Positions 17,385 through 26,613 of a stretch of 64,000 nt of DNA are shown here, in pieces. This stretch comes from Micavibrio_C sp965231165. GTDB taxonomy: Bacteria > Pseudomonadota > Alphaproteobacteria > Micavibrionales > Micavibrionaceae. The stretch covers positions 1,178,001 through 1,242,000 of the forward strand of contig OZ246421.1 in assembly GCA_965231165.1 (NCBI GenBank), written 5' to 3'. The position numbers and the translations under genes are program-made. Every line of letters starts with the position of its first letter. The first letter of the stretch is position 1. Under the pieces are notes generated by a model. That model was not told the origin of the DNA. It worked only from the letters and a program-made list of their open reading frames with translations, and ran no database searches.

Positions 17385-18331
17385 GTACGGTTGATCGAAA
17401 GCCGTTCTAAAATTTCACTCAGGAAAGCAGTGCGCATTTCGTCGGTGGCATCCAGAACAGCCCCCGGCATGCCTTGCGGCGTTTCGATCAGGCGACCAAA
17501 ATCGGGTGATTTATCATCACAAACAATATCAAGAGATTTTGCACGGAACGCCGACAGATGGTCAAGCGCCAATATGACGCACGGGTCGTGAAAACGGAAC
17601 ACAGGTTCCGGTGCAAAATATCGCGCATGCGCGATCATCAGGTCGCAAGCCGTACGTCCGATGTCGGTCGATGACTGTAAAGTTTCAAGCGCATCCAGTC
17701 CCATCACAATCGGCCATGTAACATTCATCGGCACGAAACGCACGGGGAACCCATGTTCCCGTCCCTGCTTTAAGAGATCGCGCACGGCAAACGGATCGCA
17801 AACCAGATTGAAATCTGCACCGGGAATCTGTGTCCATAGCGCATCCATCTTGCCACCCATCATGGTCACGCTCGCAAAAATATCATGAGCATCATCACCC
17901 AGGACAGCACATACGGCGGCGAAATTAGTGGCGGGCCCCAGAATGATATAATCAATCGCGCCTTGATCGGCGGAGACTTTCTTTAAATGTGCCGCCAATT
18001 GTTGTGAATTGGCTATCACTGCTTTTCTTCCTGCCTCTGGTAGTTCAAGATTACACAGGCCATTGCCGGACTTTTCCTGACGAGGCCGTACGATTCCTGT
18101 ATAGCCGCTATGAGTACGCGATGGTGCGGCAGCACCCTGCCAGAGCGGGATATCGTCACGCCCGGACAGCGCCAGCACACGCGCAGAATTTTCGGAAACA
18201 TTTTCAACAATTGTATTACCGTAGGACGTCACAACGCCCGCAAGATTCATGTGACGCGCCAACGCGAGCCAGATCGACAGGGCATCGTCACGCCCTGTGT
18301 CGCAATCAATGATAAGGGGGCGGGTTGTCAT
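17381..18331 (-). CDS. Nucleoside hydrolase (inosine-uridine-preferring family)
   Basis: 316 residues from the ATG at 18331. The N-terminal IIDCDTGRDDA (D9, D11, D15, D16) is the calcium/ribose-binding signature. VTSYGN, ILGPATNFAAV, MMGGKMD, GADFNLVCDPFA and the later FHDPCVILA with the late catalytic region agree. It hydrolyses N-glycosidic bonds of nucleosides. The gene starts 5 bp after the stop of the unknown 409-codon gene upstream, so the two form an operon. The 3' end overlaps the hemF stop by 4 bp (convergent). Confidence 0.9.
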   Translation of the reverse strand: MTTRPLIIDCDTGRDDALSIWLALARHMNLAGVVTSYGNTIVENVSENSARVLALSGRDDIPLWQGAAAPSRTHSGYTGIVRPRQEKSGNGLCNLELPEAGRKAVIANSQQLAAHLKKVSADQGAIDYIILGPATNFAAVCAVLGDDAHDIFASVTMMGGKMDALWTQIPGADFNLVCDPFAVRDLLKQGREHGFPVRFVPMNVTWPIVMGLDALETLQSSTDIGRTACDLMIAHARYFAPEPVFRFHDPCVILALDHLSAFRAKSLDIVCDDKSPDFGRLIETPQGMPGAVLDATDEMRTAFLSEILERLSINRT

Positions 18332-18335
18332 CTCA

Positions 18336-19559
18336 TCAGACTGACGGTGCTGACGGCTTGCCTGACGGGCCGGCAACATCCGGGACCAACGGCTTGGCAG
18401 ACAAATCCAGCTTTTTCAAAACATCCAGCATCGGGGTATCTTCATCAGCCCCCGTGACATGGGCAATCGCCTTGGCCCCGGTAAACCAGGAAAGAGGAAC
18501 GCTGACATTCCATTCTTTTTCGATGCGTTCGCAGAAACGCATGCTGGCGCCCCTGATTTCCTCGCAGAAGCTCTCAACTTTATCGGGGTAGACCTTGAAC
18601 AGCTTCTCTACATCCATGAACAGGCCCGGCAGGCGTGTCGTTTCGCCCTCGACTTCGACGACATAACCGTCAAAGAATAGATCACGCGGCGTAGACACTT
18701 CAAAATTCTTAGCACTGAATTCTACAGCCGCCACCATCGGGATACTGCGCCCGTTGTGCATGATCGCCTGACGTTCTTGCTGTGAGGCACTGCAGAAACA
18801 TGTAGAAATGCAAGCCAGCTCACCGCTTTCAAACACACCGTGCTTATCCATCAGGTCAATCACCCAATTCAGCATTTTGGCATGACGCACATTATCTTCA
18901 AGCAATACGAATTTGATTTTCCCTCCGTATTGATCCTGCATGTCCTTCAATGACTGTGAGAAATTTTTAACCTGATCATCAATCGGCCGCTTACCCGGAC
19001 GGGCCGTATAACCAAATTGCTGGTCACCCTTCAGGGAGAACAGACGCGAGAATGCCACCTCGCCCCACGGAGCACGGCATTCATGGAACATTTCGTCCAG
19101 AGACACAAAAGCGACCGGTACATCGGCTTTATAGTCCGGCTGTGCAGCCAGAAATTTATCGGCGTTGTTGGCGATTTGTTCGGCCAGTGAATGGGAGTCG
19201 TGGAACTCAACACTCAGACGGCGAATAGATTCATTAATGTCATAAAGGTCATAGTTAACATGGCGGGCAATGGTATCGAGAACGCTATGCCCCCATTCCT
19301 CATAGGCTGCATGGACTGATTTTCTCACGTCAGCCTCAAGCGCCACCCCCGATGACTGTCCCAGCGTAGGCGGATTGATGGCAAGCGCGCCGGAAACGGG
19401 TGCCGCGGCATTCTGCTGCAGAAGAGAAATCAGTTGCTGGCGAAAACCATTGGTGGCAAAGCCCGCATCCGTGCGGATCAGGAACGTCAGATCCTGCACA
19501 TCGGCGCCTGTCTGGCCAGAAGCTTTCTCATTAAAAATGAGTCGTGTTTTACTCAGCAT
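18336..19559 (-). CDS. Orphan ~407-residue protein coupled to nucleoside hydrolase
   Basis: The ATG at 19559 has AAGGG 7 nt upstream; a TTG two codons earlier is less likely. No confident family. The central part (about 165-300) has alternating strand/helix patterns. IKFVLLEDNVRHAKMLNWVIDLM followed by a strand rich in Cys (CISTCFC) loosely recalls the PRPP-loop strand-helix of phosphoribosyltransferases, but the acidic-acidic-x-TG signature is not present. No signal peptide or membrane helices, so cytosolic. Cys content is higher than in its neighbours. Its tight linkage to a nucleoside hydrolase suggests nucleoside/nucleotide metabolism or a pathway branching from it. Confidence 0.65.
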   Translation of the reverse strand: MLSKTRLIFNEKASGQTGADVQDLTFLIRTDAGFATNGFRQQLISLLQQNAAAPVSGALAINPPTLGQSSGVALEADVRKSVHAAYEEWGHSVLDTIARHVNYDLYDINESIRRLSVEFHDSHSLAEQIANNADKFLAAQPDYKADVPVAFVSLDEMFHECRAPWGEVAFSRLFSLKGDQQFGYTARPGKRPIDDQVKNFSQSLKDMQDQYGGKIKFVLLEDNVRHAKMLNWVIDLMDKHGVFESGELACISTCFCSASQQERQAIMHNGRSIPMVAAVEFSAKNFEVSTPRDLFFDGYVVEVEGETTRLPGLFMDVEKLFKVYPDKVESFCEEIRGASMRFCERIEKEWNVSVPLSWFTGAKAIAHVTGADEDTPMLDVLKKLDLSAKPLVPDVAGPSGKPSAPSV

Positions 19560-19744
19560 CCACAAGCCCTTTTAACAATCGGGTATGTTCACTACAGATT
19601 TGCGCTTTCTAGCAAACAAGTCACAAAAACGCCACAAAAAGGGTTATACAAAACCCACATGTATTATGCAAATAAATTACTTGCGCTGCCTGACACCATT
19701 TCGTTGTGCATTGCAAAATTTACATGCCTGCATTCAGGAAAATT

Positions 19745-19766
19745 TATGTCATCTGCGACATATAAT
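19745..19766 (+). promoter_or_regulatory. Promoter -10 with overlapping operator-like inverted repeat
   Basis: TATGTC-ATCTGC-GACATA is a perfect 6-bp inverted repeat (19745-19762) whose right arm runs into a perfect TATAAT (19761-19766). This is the placement expected of a repressor operator. No good -35 is seen 17 bp upstream. A second inverted repeat GCATAT-AAAA-ATATGC lies at 19799-19814 in the leader, before the gene at 19846. Confidence 0.45.
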
Positions 19767-19845
19767 GTGTTAGAAAACGAAAATCAGGAAACAAACATGC
19801 ATATAAAAATATGCCGGATGAAATAAAATTACAATAGAGGGCAAA

Positions 19846-20190
19846 ATGGCCGGTTTTTCAAAAGATGAACATAGACGTACTTACGAAGTTTCCCTACGGA
19901 CGAAAGCGCTGCGCAAGGGCGAAGCCGAAATGCAGGACGGCGTTTACGTAACGGCCGCAGAGATTGCCGAGCTGGCAGATTTCAACCAGCGGCTGGCGAA
20001 GGATAATGAACCATCGGAATTGCTTTATCTGGATGACAAACGTGGTGTGCGGGTCTGTACGCTCAAGGCAGAGTTTCAACAACAGAGCGCAGTTTCTCAA
20101 GACAAGCCGTGCGATCAGGCGCAAAGTCCTGAGCCAGCCACCAGTCCTCAACCTCGCCGAGAAGCTGCCCCATCGCCGGGCCGGGCGTAA
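19846..20190 (+). CDS. Small soluble protein, unknown
   Basis: 114 residues. A GAGGG ribosome site precedes the ATG by 5 nt. The first ~75 residues look like a genuine folded domain (RTYEVSLRTKALRKGEAEMQ, then YVTAAEIAELADFNQRLAKD), with a strand-rich end near GVRVCTLKAEF. The last ~40 are Pro/Ser/Gln-rich and lie opposite the 3' end of cca, so that tail may be low-constraint. No family recognised. Its own promoter/operator candidate is ~85 bp upstream. Confidence 0.5.
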   Translation: MAGFSKDEHRRTYEVSLRTKALRKGEAEMQDGVYVTAAEIAELADFNQRLAKDNEPSELLYLDDKRGVRVCTLKAEFQQQSAVSQDKPCDQAQSPEPATSPQPRREAAPSPGRA

Positions 20191-21289
20191 CGCCGAGATC
20201 GAACAGGTCGCGCCCCGCCAAAGGAAACTTGGGGGACTCCCACGTCTCTGCCAGTTGCATCAGACGTCTGTATTCAGGTGTCTCGCCGTCGCGTGTCATG
20301 TAGAAAACCAGCAGTTGCCTTACGACTTCACGGTCGTTGCCATATATCAGGTGACGGATAATTTTCTCATCCACTGATTTTACATCGCGCGTCATCATCA
20401 CAAGCGACCGCACAAATTTATGCTGCGCGCCACTCAACATCATCAGCATGCCAGCGCGGTCGTAGTCCATATTCGCCAGAAACGCGATCCGTGCCATGAC
20501 ATTGACGACTTTGTAATGAAGCTGGGTCTGGCACAGGCACGAAAAAAGTTTAGGGTTGAAATTCTGGCTGCGGAACTCGGAAGCGATAAAATTCTCGAAC
20601 ATCAACACAAGCGTGTCGGATGGATCATCAATGGCCAGTATCTTTGACATTTCCTGCGTCACGCGCTCACGTGAGAGAAAGAAAAGATTCTGCGCCGCTT
20701 CACTGCAGGCTTCGAGCGCATCCAGATCAGGCTCGCCGCGTCCATAGAGCGCATGAAAACGGAAAAAACGCAGGATGCGCAGGTAATCCTCGGCAATCCG
20801 TTCCGCCGGGCTGCCCACGAACATCACCCGTCCGGCCTTCAAATCGGCAAGTCCGCGTCCGAGCGGATCATAAACATTGCCCTGATCGTCTGCCAGCAGC
20901 GTATTCATTGTGAAATCTCGACGCTCCGCGTCCTTCATCCAGTCACCGGTAAAAGCCACCGTCGCGTGGCGGCCATCGGTTTCAACATCAACACGCAATG
21001 TTGTGACTTCAAATGTGCGTCCGTCCGCAATCGCTGTCACGGTGCCATGATCTATGCCTGTCGGCGCATAATGAATACCCGCCTTCTGCAAACGCGCAAT
21101 CACTTCGTTCGGTTTATAGGCTGTCGCCAGATCAATATCGGTAACCGGTTGCCCGAGCAACGCATTACGCACACAACCGCCGACGAACAAAGTCTGCCGG
21201 TCGCCCGGATCATTGAGCGCACCCATGACCGCCACCGTTTGCGGCGCGTTCATCCAGTCAGGAGGCGTTATCTGTGTGCGTGGCTTCAT
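20063..21289 (-). CDS. cca: CCA tRNA nucleotidyltransferase / poly(A) polymerase family
   Basis: 408 residues. Class II nucleotidyltransferase head: LFVGGCVRNALLGQPVTDIDLAT with the metal-binding DxD, GIDHGTVTA, the RRDFTMNTLLAD motif and the later RIAEDYLRILRFFRFHA with the ERA-like helix. It adds CCA to tRNA 3' ends. Upstream, its start overlaps the end of the DUF1285 gene by 32 nt. The 3' end overlaps the plus-strand small gene by 128 nt; the C-terminal region is family-like, so the overlap is real for this gene. Confidence 0.93.
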   Translation of the reverse strand: MKPRTQITPPDWMNAPQTVAVMGALNDPGDRQTLFVGGCVRNALLGQPVTDIDLATAYKPNEVIARLQKAGIHYAPTGIDHGTVTAIADGRTFEVTTLRVDVETDGRHATVAFTGDWMKDAERRDFTMNTLLADDQGNVYDPLGRGLADLKAGRVMFVGSPAERIAEDYLRILRFFRFHALYGRGEPDLDALEACSEAAQNLFFLSRERVTQEMSKILAIDDPSDTLVLMFENFIASEFRSQNFNPKLFSCLCQTQLHYKVVNVMARIAFLANMDYDRAGMLMMLSGAQHKFVRSLVMMTRDVKSVDEKIIRHLIYGNDREVVRQLLVFYMTRDGETPEYRRLMQLAETWESPKFPLAGRDLFDLGVTPGPAMGQLLGEVEDWWLAQDFAPDRTACLEKLRSVVETLP

Positions 21290-21836
21290 CGATATCCATT
21301 ACGAAAGTCCGGCCGCGGATCACGACTCGGCAGTGCCCCTCAGTATCCTCAATCAACGCATGATTGACAAATTCATTATTCACCTGCGTTGAAAAACGCG
21401 CCCACAGACCCTTGCGCACTTCGGCGTAAAGGACTCTTACTCCATGGCGCGGCTCGGCCCTCAGTACCAGCGCATGATCCGGCCCCAGCTCGATTTTCTC
21501 ATCGAAATTGGTATAAAGATCTACAGCGTGATTATGTATATCACAATGCGTAACGATGAAAGGAACATCCTCAACCTCTACGCGGTAGCGGGATTCAGGG
21601 GATTTCAGCCAATAAACGCCGTTTTCATCGATAATCAGGCCTTTTCCTGCCATAAAACCCGCACCAGCACCGCCAAACAGGCCTGCCAGCGCCTTTTTTT
21701 TGATCGGTCCCGGGTTTTGAACGCCGTGGAAATACCAACGGCCCTGGTAATCGATGGTAAATTCGTAGCCCCGGCGACGTTTGTCTTCGTGGTCATAATC
21801 CTGAAAAACATCTTCCCTGTAGAAGAGATCATGCAT
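21258..21836 (-). CDS. DUF1285 family protein
   Basis: 192 residues. Family features: YQGRWYFHG near the start, a glycine-rich FGGAGAGFMAGKGL insert after KKKALAGL, ENGVYWLKSPESRYRVEVEDVPFIV and CDIHNHAVDLYTNFDE. Function unknown; the structures known for this family are beta-rich. The order DUF1285-cca with a divergent MoxR operon is a recurrent alphaproteobacterial neighbourhood. The gly-rich block is longer than I would expect of the family. Confidence 0.88.
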   Translation of the reverse strand: MHDLFYREDVFQDYDHEDKRRRGYEFTIDYQGRWYFHGVQNPGPIKKKALAGLFGGAGAGFMAGKGLIIDENGVYWLKSPESRYRVEVEDVPFIVTHCDIHNHAVDLYTNFDEKIELGPDHALVLRAEPRHGVRVLYAEVRKGLWARFSTQVNNEFVNHALIEDTEGHCRVVIRGRTFVMDIDEATHTDNAS

Positions 21837-21924
21837 GGGCGCTCTTTCCCCTGTGCAAAGCCGGAAACGCTATTAATATAAGCCACATATAACAGATTCT
21901 CTACTCTACAGCAGGAGCCCCATC

Positions 21925-22947
21925 GTGAGCAGCCCCATGTCCACGCCGAATGTATCCACGTCCGCCAATGCCGCCCATATAGAAAAGCGCATGGAAAAGG
22001 CCTCCGCCGACCTGAAAAAGGCCCGCGCCGAAATCGCCAAGGTGATTTTCGGTCAGGACAAGGCGGTCGATCAGATTTTCGTGACCTTAATGTCCGGCGG
22101 CCATGTGCTGCTGATCGGCGTGCCGGGTCTGGCCAAGACGCTGATGGTCGATACAGTTGCCAAGGTGATGGGTATTTCGTCGTCGCGTATCCAGTGTACG
22201 CCCGACCTGATGCCTGCGGATATCCTGGGTTCGGAAGTACTGGAAGAAGATACGGCCACCGGCAAACGTGCCTTCCGTTTCATCGAAGGCCCGGTGTTCA
22301 CGCAATTCCTGATGGCCGACGAGATCAACCGCGCCAGCCCGCGTACGCAATCGGCGCTGTTGCAAGCGATGCAGGAAGGCTCCGTCACCGTAGCGGGCAA
22401 ACCGCACAAGCTACCCAAGCCATTCCACGTACTGGCGACACAAAACCCGATTGAGCAAGAAGGTACTTATCCGTTGCCGGAAGCGCAGCTCGACCGTTTC
22501 CTGATGCAGGTGGATATTGATTACCCAGATGAGGCATCGGAACGTCAGGTCATGCTGGTGACCACGACCAACCGTGAAGACAGCCTTAAATCGGTTTTCA
22601 GCAATGAAGAGCTGCTGGAGATTCAGGCGCTGGTACGCGACCTGCCTGTCGGTGAAAGCGTTGTCGATGCGATCCTGAAAATCGTGCGCCGTGGCCGCCC
22701 CGGCAAGGAAGCCACCAAGATGGTCAACGACTATGTGACATGGGCACCCGGCCCACGCGCCTCGCAAGCGCTGATGCTGGCATGCCGCGCCAAAGCGCTG
22801 CTCGATGGCCGTCCGGCGCCTTCCGTCGATGATGTGCTGGAACTGGCGGAACCGATCCTGAAGCACCGCATGGCACTCAACTATCAGGCGCGCGCCGATG
22901 GCGTTTCACTGACCGATGTTATCGCCGACATGACCAAGGATCTTTGA
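21925..22947 (+). CDS. MoxR-type AAA+ ATPase
   Basis: 340 residues from a GTG with AGGAG 7 nt upstream, which decides the start over the ATG 12 nt later. Walker A GVPGLAKT, Walker B LMADEINR, sensor LATQNPIEQEGTYPLPEAQLDR (in part) and the lid region WAPGPRASQALMLACRAKALL are all present. MoxR ATPases act as chaperones for DUF58/VWA protein partners, which follow here. It is first in a four-gene plus-strand operon, cytosolic. Confidence 0.95.
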   Translation: MSSPMSTPNVSTSANAAHIEKRMEKASADLKKARAEIAKVIFGQDKAVDQIFVTLMSGGHVLLIGVPGLAKTLMVDTVAKVMGISSSRIQCTPDLMPADILGSEVLEEDTATGKRAFRFIEGPVFTQFLMADEINRASPRTQSALLQAMQEGSVTVAGKPHKLPKPFHVLATQNPIEQEGTYPLPEAQLDRFLMQVDIDYPDEASERQVMLVTTTNREDSLKSVFSNEELLEIQALVRDLPVGESVVDAILKIVRRGRPGKEATKMVNDYVTWAPGPRASQALMLACRAKALLDGRPAPSVDDVLELAEPILKHRMALNYQARADGVSLTDVIADMTKDL

Positions 22948-22966
22948 TCTTAAAACCGGGTGAATT

Positions 22967-23896
22967 ATGGCCGTGCATTCCCGCATCCATGGACTGACAC
23001 GCAGCGCTATGACAGCGCTGGGGTTACGTGCAGCTGCGGAAAAGACAGCCAACCGTTTGCCCGATCTGCTGATCGCCGCCGAGAAAGCCGCCACCGCCGT
23101 CCGCATGGGCGAGCATGCGCAACGCCGCGCAGGCAGCGGCGAGAAATTCTGGCAGTTCCGTGAATACCAGACCGGCGACCGCCCGCAGGACATTGACTGG
23201 CGGCAATCCGCCCATGGCGACCGCGTATTCGTACGCCAGAAAGAATGGCAAACAACGCAGACCGGACTGATCTGGTGCCAGCGTAATGACAGCATGCATT
23301 ATGCCTCGCGCAGTGTTTTGCCAACCAAGCACGAAGCGGCGGCAACGCTCAGTCTGGCGCTAGCAATGCTGATGACGGGTGCGGGTGAGTTGGTCGGTAC
23401 ACTGGATGGCAGTTTGCGTCCGGGCAAAGGTGAAATCGCGATCCAGAGTCTGGGCGACAAATTGCTGGAAACAGAACCGTCGCCCCTGCCCCATCATCTG
23501 ATGCGCGAACCGGCGCGTCATGCGACGATCATTCTGGTTGGTGATTTTCTGGCGCCGCTAGACCAGATCGAACATGCCTTGCATGCACTGGCCGGACGCA
23601 CCGTCAATATCCTGCTGCTGCAAATTCTTGACCCGGCGGAGATCAACCTGCCGTTCCGGGGCCGCGTTATTTTTGAAGCACCACAATCAGGCGACAAACA
23701 TCACATTACCAATGTCGATTCCGTGCGCGAAAGCTATCAAAAGAAGATGACCGCTCATACCGAAGGCCTGAAAGCCATTTGCCATCATAACGGCTGGCAT
23801 TTCGTCCAGCACGTCACAGACACGGAAGAATCCGGCACATTGCTGGCGCTGTGGCGGCTGATCGGCCAGAGCCGCAAAGGCGGGCCGTTATCATGA
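22967..23896 (+). CDS. DUF58 domain protein
   Basis: 309 residues. The DUF58 signature begins around residue 60 (GSGEKFWQFREYQTGDRPQDIDWRQSA, in part, then DRVFVRQKEW). The following region is VWA-like: LIWCQRNDSMHYAS in place of the usual metal-site DxSxS, then LGDKLLETE and IILVGDFLAPLD. It is usually the MoxR partner. It is 19 bp downstream of moxR and its stop overlaps the next start (ATGA). Confidence 0.93.
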   Translation: MAVHSRIHGLTRSAMTALGLRAAAEKTANRLPDLLIAAEKAATAVRMGEHAQRRAGSGEKFWQFREYQTGDRPQDIDWRQSAHGDRVFVRQKEWQTTQTGLIWCQRNDSMHYASRSVLPTKHEAAATLSLALAMLMTGAGELVGTLDGSLRPGKGEIAIQSLGDKLLETEPSPLPHHLMREPARHATIILVGDFLAPLDQIEHALHALAGRTVNILLLQILDPAEINLPFRGRVIFEAPQSGDKHHITNVDSVRESYQKKMTAHTEGLKAICHHNGWHFVQHVTDTEESGTLLALWRLIGQSRKGGPLS

Positions 23897-26613
23897 TGAT
23901 CCCCGGCTTTGGTGCATTGGCATTTCTGAATCCGTGGGTGCTGGCGGGGATGTCGTTCCTGCCGGTTTTGTGGTTCCTGCTGCGTGTGACGCCGCCCGCG
24001 CCGCGCCTGATCGTATTCCCGGCGGCGCATTTCATGCTGGGGCTGGATGCGCAAAAACAGGTGCCGAGCAAAACGCCGTGGCCGATCCTGCTGTTGCGCA
24101 TTTTAGCCACCGCGCTGATTATTCTGGCGCTCGCACGGCCTATTTTAAATCCGGGCGATGCCGTATCCGGTCATGGCCCCGTGCGCATTATCATGGATAA
24201 CAGCTGGGCGGGGGCGCAAACATGGCACCAGCAAAATTTGCAGGCCATCGACATCATTGAACGTGCGGGCCGTGAACGCCGGACGCTTTATATCGCCACC
24301 ACCGCGCCCGAAGCCGGAAAAACCGCGCCGATGATGGCAGGCCCGCTGACAAAGGGCGAAGCTGAAGCGACATTGCGCGGGATCAAGCCGCTGCCGTGGC
24401 TTTCCGATTATGATGCGGCTGCCGCATTACTGGAGACGGCGCGTGAGAATTCCGGCATTCAGAGTTACTGGCTGTCTTCAGGCCAGATGGATGGCAAGCC
24501 GGACAACCTGATCCGCGTATTGCAGACCCAAGGCGGCCTGATATTCATTGAACCGGCGGCGACACAGCGTCCCGTGTTACTGCGCCCTGACAAATCCAAG
24601 ACAGGCCAAGCCGCCGCGATGGTCGAAGTGAATTCCGGTACGCCCGCCGGTATCCCGTTTACCGTGCAGGTGCTGTCCCGAGATGGCCGCCAACTCGACA
24701 GCAAGGAAATCATAACCGACGGCAGCAAAATTGCGTTCAAGGTCGGGTTTGAACTGCCTACACCGCTGCAAAATCAGGCGGCACGGATACAAATCGCCGG
24801 ACGGCGCAGCGCCGGGGCGACTTTGCTGCTGGATGGAGGCGCTTATCGCCGTCATATAGGCATTACAAAATCAAGTGGCGCCGAAGAAAAAGCACCCCTC
24901 ACAGCGGCGTCCTATTACATCGCCCGTGCCCTACAACCCTATGCCGATATTACCGAAGACAGCTTAGGCAAACTTCTGGAAGAAGATGTTTCCATCATCA
25001 TCCTGCCCGATGTCGGCGCGATGCCGCCTGAGGAACTGGATGCACTCGAAGGCTGGGTGCGTGAGGGCGGCTTGCTGATCCGTTTCGGCGGCCTGAACAT
25101 GACGCAAGGCGATAATTTTCTGACCCCGGTCGTATTACGCCGTGGCGACCGCACCATGGAAGGGGCTTTGTCATGGGACAAGCCCGCGAAACTGGCACCC
25201 TTCCCGCAAACAAGTCCCTATCACGGACTCGAAATTCCGGAAGACCTGACCATCAGCCGCCAGTTGCTGGCAGAGCCGGAACCGGAACTGGAACGCAAAA
25301 GCTGGGCGGCACTGGAAGACGGCACACCGCTTATCACCGCTGACAATCTTGATGACGGCATGATCGTGCTAATCCACACCACCGCGACACCGGAATGGTC
25401 CAACCTTGCGCTCTCGGGGCTGTTCGTAAAACTGATGGAACGCACCATCCAGATGGCGGGCAGCCATGCCGCATCTGAAAATACCGCCAGCGGTTCACTG
25501 CAACCGTTGAGCGTTATTGACGGACAGGGCAACAGCCGCCAGCCCGGCGCTACCGACCAGCCGATTCCGGCGACGGAATTCGATGAAAAAATACCGGACA
25601 GCGCACACCCGCCCGGCATTTATGGCCGTACCGGATTTCAGAAAGCGTTTAACATCGGCGACCGTCTGCCGACGCTGCGTACATTCCCCTCCATGCCTGA
25701 CGGCGTTGAGCGCCAGAGCTATGGCGGCGTCACGGAGAAGAACCTGATGCCGTTTATTCTGAGCCTCGCTTTATTCCTGTTTATGATCGACTGGCTGGTG
25801 ATGATTGCGCTGCATGCGGGCTGGCATTTATTTTCGAACCCGCTGCGCTGGGTACAGACAGCGGCGATTATCACCATGATCTGTCTGCCGTCCCTGTCCT
25901 CGCATGCCGAAACCACCGAAAATCAGGTGCGCTATGCCGGAGAGATTCATCTGGCCTATATCCGCACAGGCGTTCCCGATGTTGACAGCCTGACAGAACG
26001 CGGACTGCAGGGCTTAAGCGATGTACTGACGCAACGCACATCAGTCGAGCCTGCGGGCATTGTCGCGTTGAACCCCGATCAGGATAATTTATCATTCTTC
26101 CCCTTGATTTACTGGGCGATCACGCCGGGACAGCCGACGCTTTCCGGCAAGGCGCTGCAACGAATTCAATATTATCTTGATCATGGCGGCACCATTCTGA
26201 TCGACACACGGGATGAAAGCACAACACCGCGCGGTTTCAGCGGCAGTTCCGGCGGCGCGAACGCCAGCCATCTGCGCCGCCTGACCGGTGGCCTGAACGT
26301 GCCGCCGCTGGTTCTGATGCCGAAAGATCATGTACTGACAAAATCATTCTACCTGATCGACAGTTTCCCCGGGCGTTACGACGGGGACACTATCTGGGTC
26401 GAAGAAACAAGCAAGAGCGGGCGCGACGGTGTTTCGTCGCTGATTATCGGCAGCAATGACTGGATATCCGCATGGGCGGCAAGCTCCGCCGGAACAAGGC
26501 AGCAGGAAATATCCTTACGTTTCGGCATCAATGTGATGATGTACGCGCTGACCGGCAACTATAAGGCCGATCAGGTACATATCCCGCACATTCTCGAAAG
26601 GCTGGGCCAATGA
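23893..26613 (+). CDS. BatA-N / DUF4159 membrane protein
   Basis: 906 residues from the ATG at 23893, which overlaps the DUF58 stop as ATGA. The N-terminus (FLNPWVLAGMSFLPVLWFLLRVTPPAPR, in part, plus a second helix PILLLRILATALIILALARP) is the BatA_N region. A large extracytoplasmic segment is followed by two late helices (about 625-655 and near 665). The C-terminus (about 690-890) is DUF4159-like: QVRYAGEIHLAYIRTGVPD, IYWAITPG and LDHGGTILIDTRDES. It is probably an inner-membrane partner of the MoxR/DUF58 pair. Confidence 0.85.
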   Translation: MMIPGFGALAFLNPWVLAGMSFLPVLWFLLRVTPPAPRLIVFPAAHFMLGLDAQKQVPSKTPWPILLLRILATALIILALARPILNPGDAVSGHGPVRIIMDNSWAGAQTWHQQNLQAIDIIERAGRERRTLYIATTAPEAGKTAPMMAGPLTKGEAEATLRGIKPLPWLSDYDAAAALLETARENSGIQSYWLSSGQMDGKPDNLIRVLQTQGGLIFIEPAATQRPVLLRPDKSKTGQAAAMVEVNSGTPAGIPFTVQVLSRDGRQLDSKEIITDGSKIAFKVGFELPTPLQNQAARIQIAGRRSAGATLLLDGGAYRRHIGITKSSGAEEKAPLTAASYYIARALQPYADITEDSLGKLLEEDVSIIILPDVGAMPPEELDALEGWVREGGLLIRFGGLNMTQGDNFLTPVVLRRGDRTMEGALSWDKPAKLAPFPQTSPYHGLEIPEDLTISRQLLAEPEPELERKSWAALEDGTPLITADNLDDGMIVLIHTTATPEWSNLALSGLFVKLMERTIQMAGSHAASENTASGSLQPLSVIDGQGNSRQPGATDQPIPATEFDEKIPDSAHPPGIYGRTGFQKAFNIGDRLPTLRTFPSMPDGVERQSYGGVTEKNLMPFILSLALFLFMIDWLVMIALHAGWHLFSNPLRWVQTAAIITMICLPSLSSHAETTENQVRYAGEIHLAYIRTGVPDVDSLTERGLQGLSDVLTQRTSVEPAGIVALNPDQDNLSFFPLIYWAITPGQPTLSGKALQRIQYYLDHGGTILIDTRDESTTPRGFSGSSGGANASHLRRLTGGLNVPPLVLMPKDHVLTKSFYLIDSFPGRYDGDTIWVEETSKSGRDGVSSLIIGSNDWISAWAASSAGTRQQEISLRFGINVMMYALTGNYKADQVHIPHILERLGQ

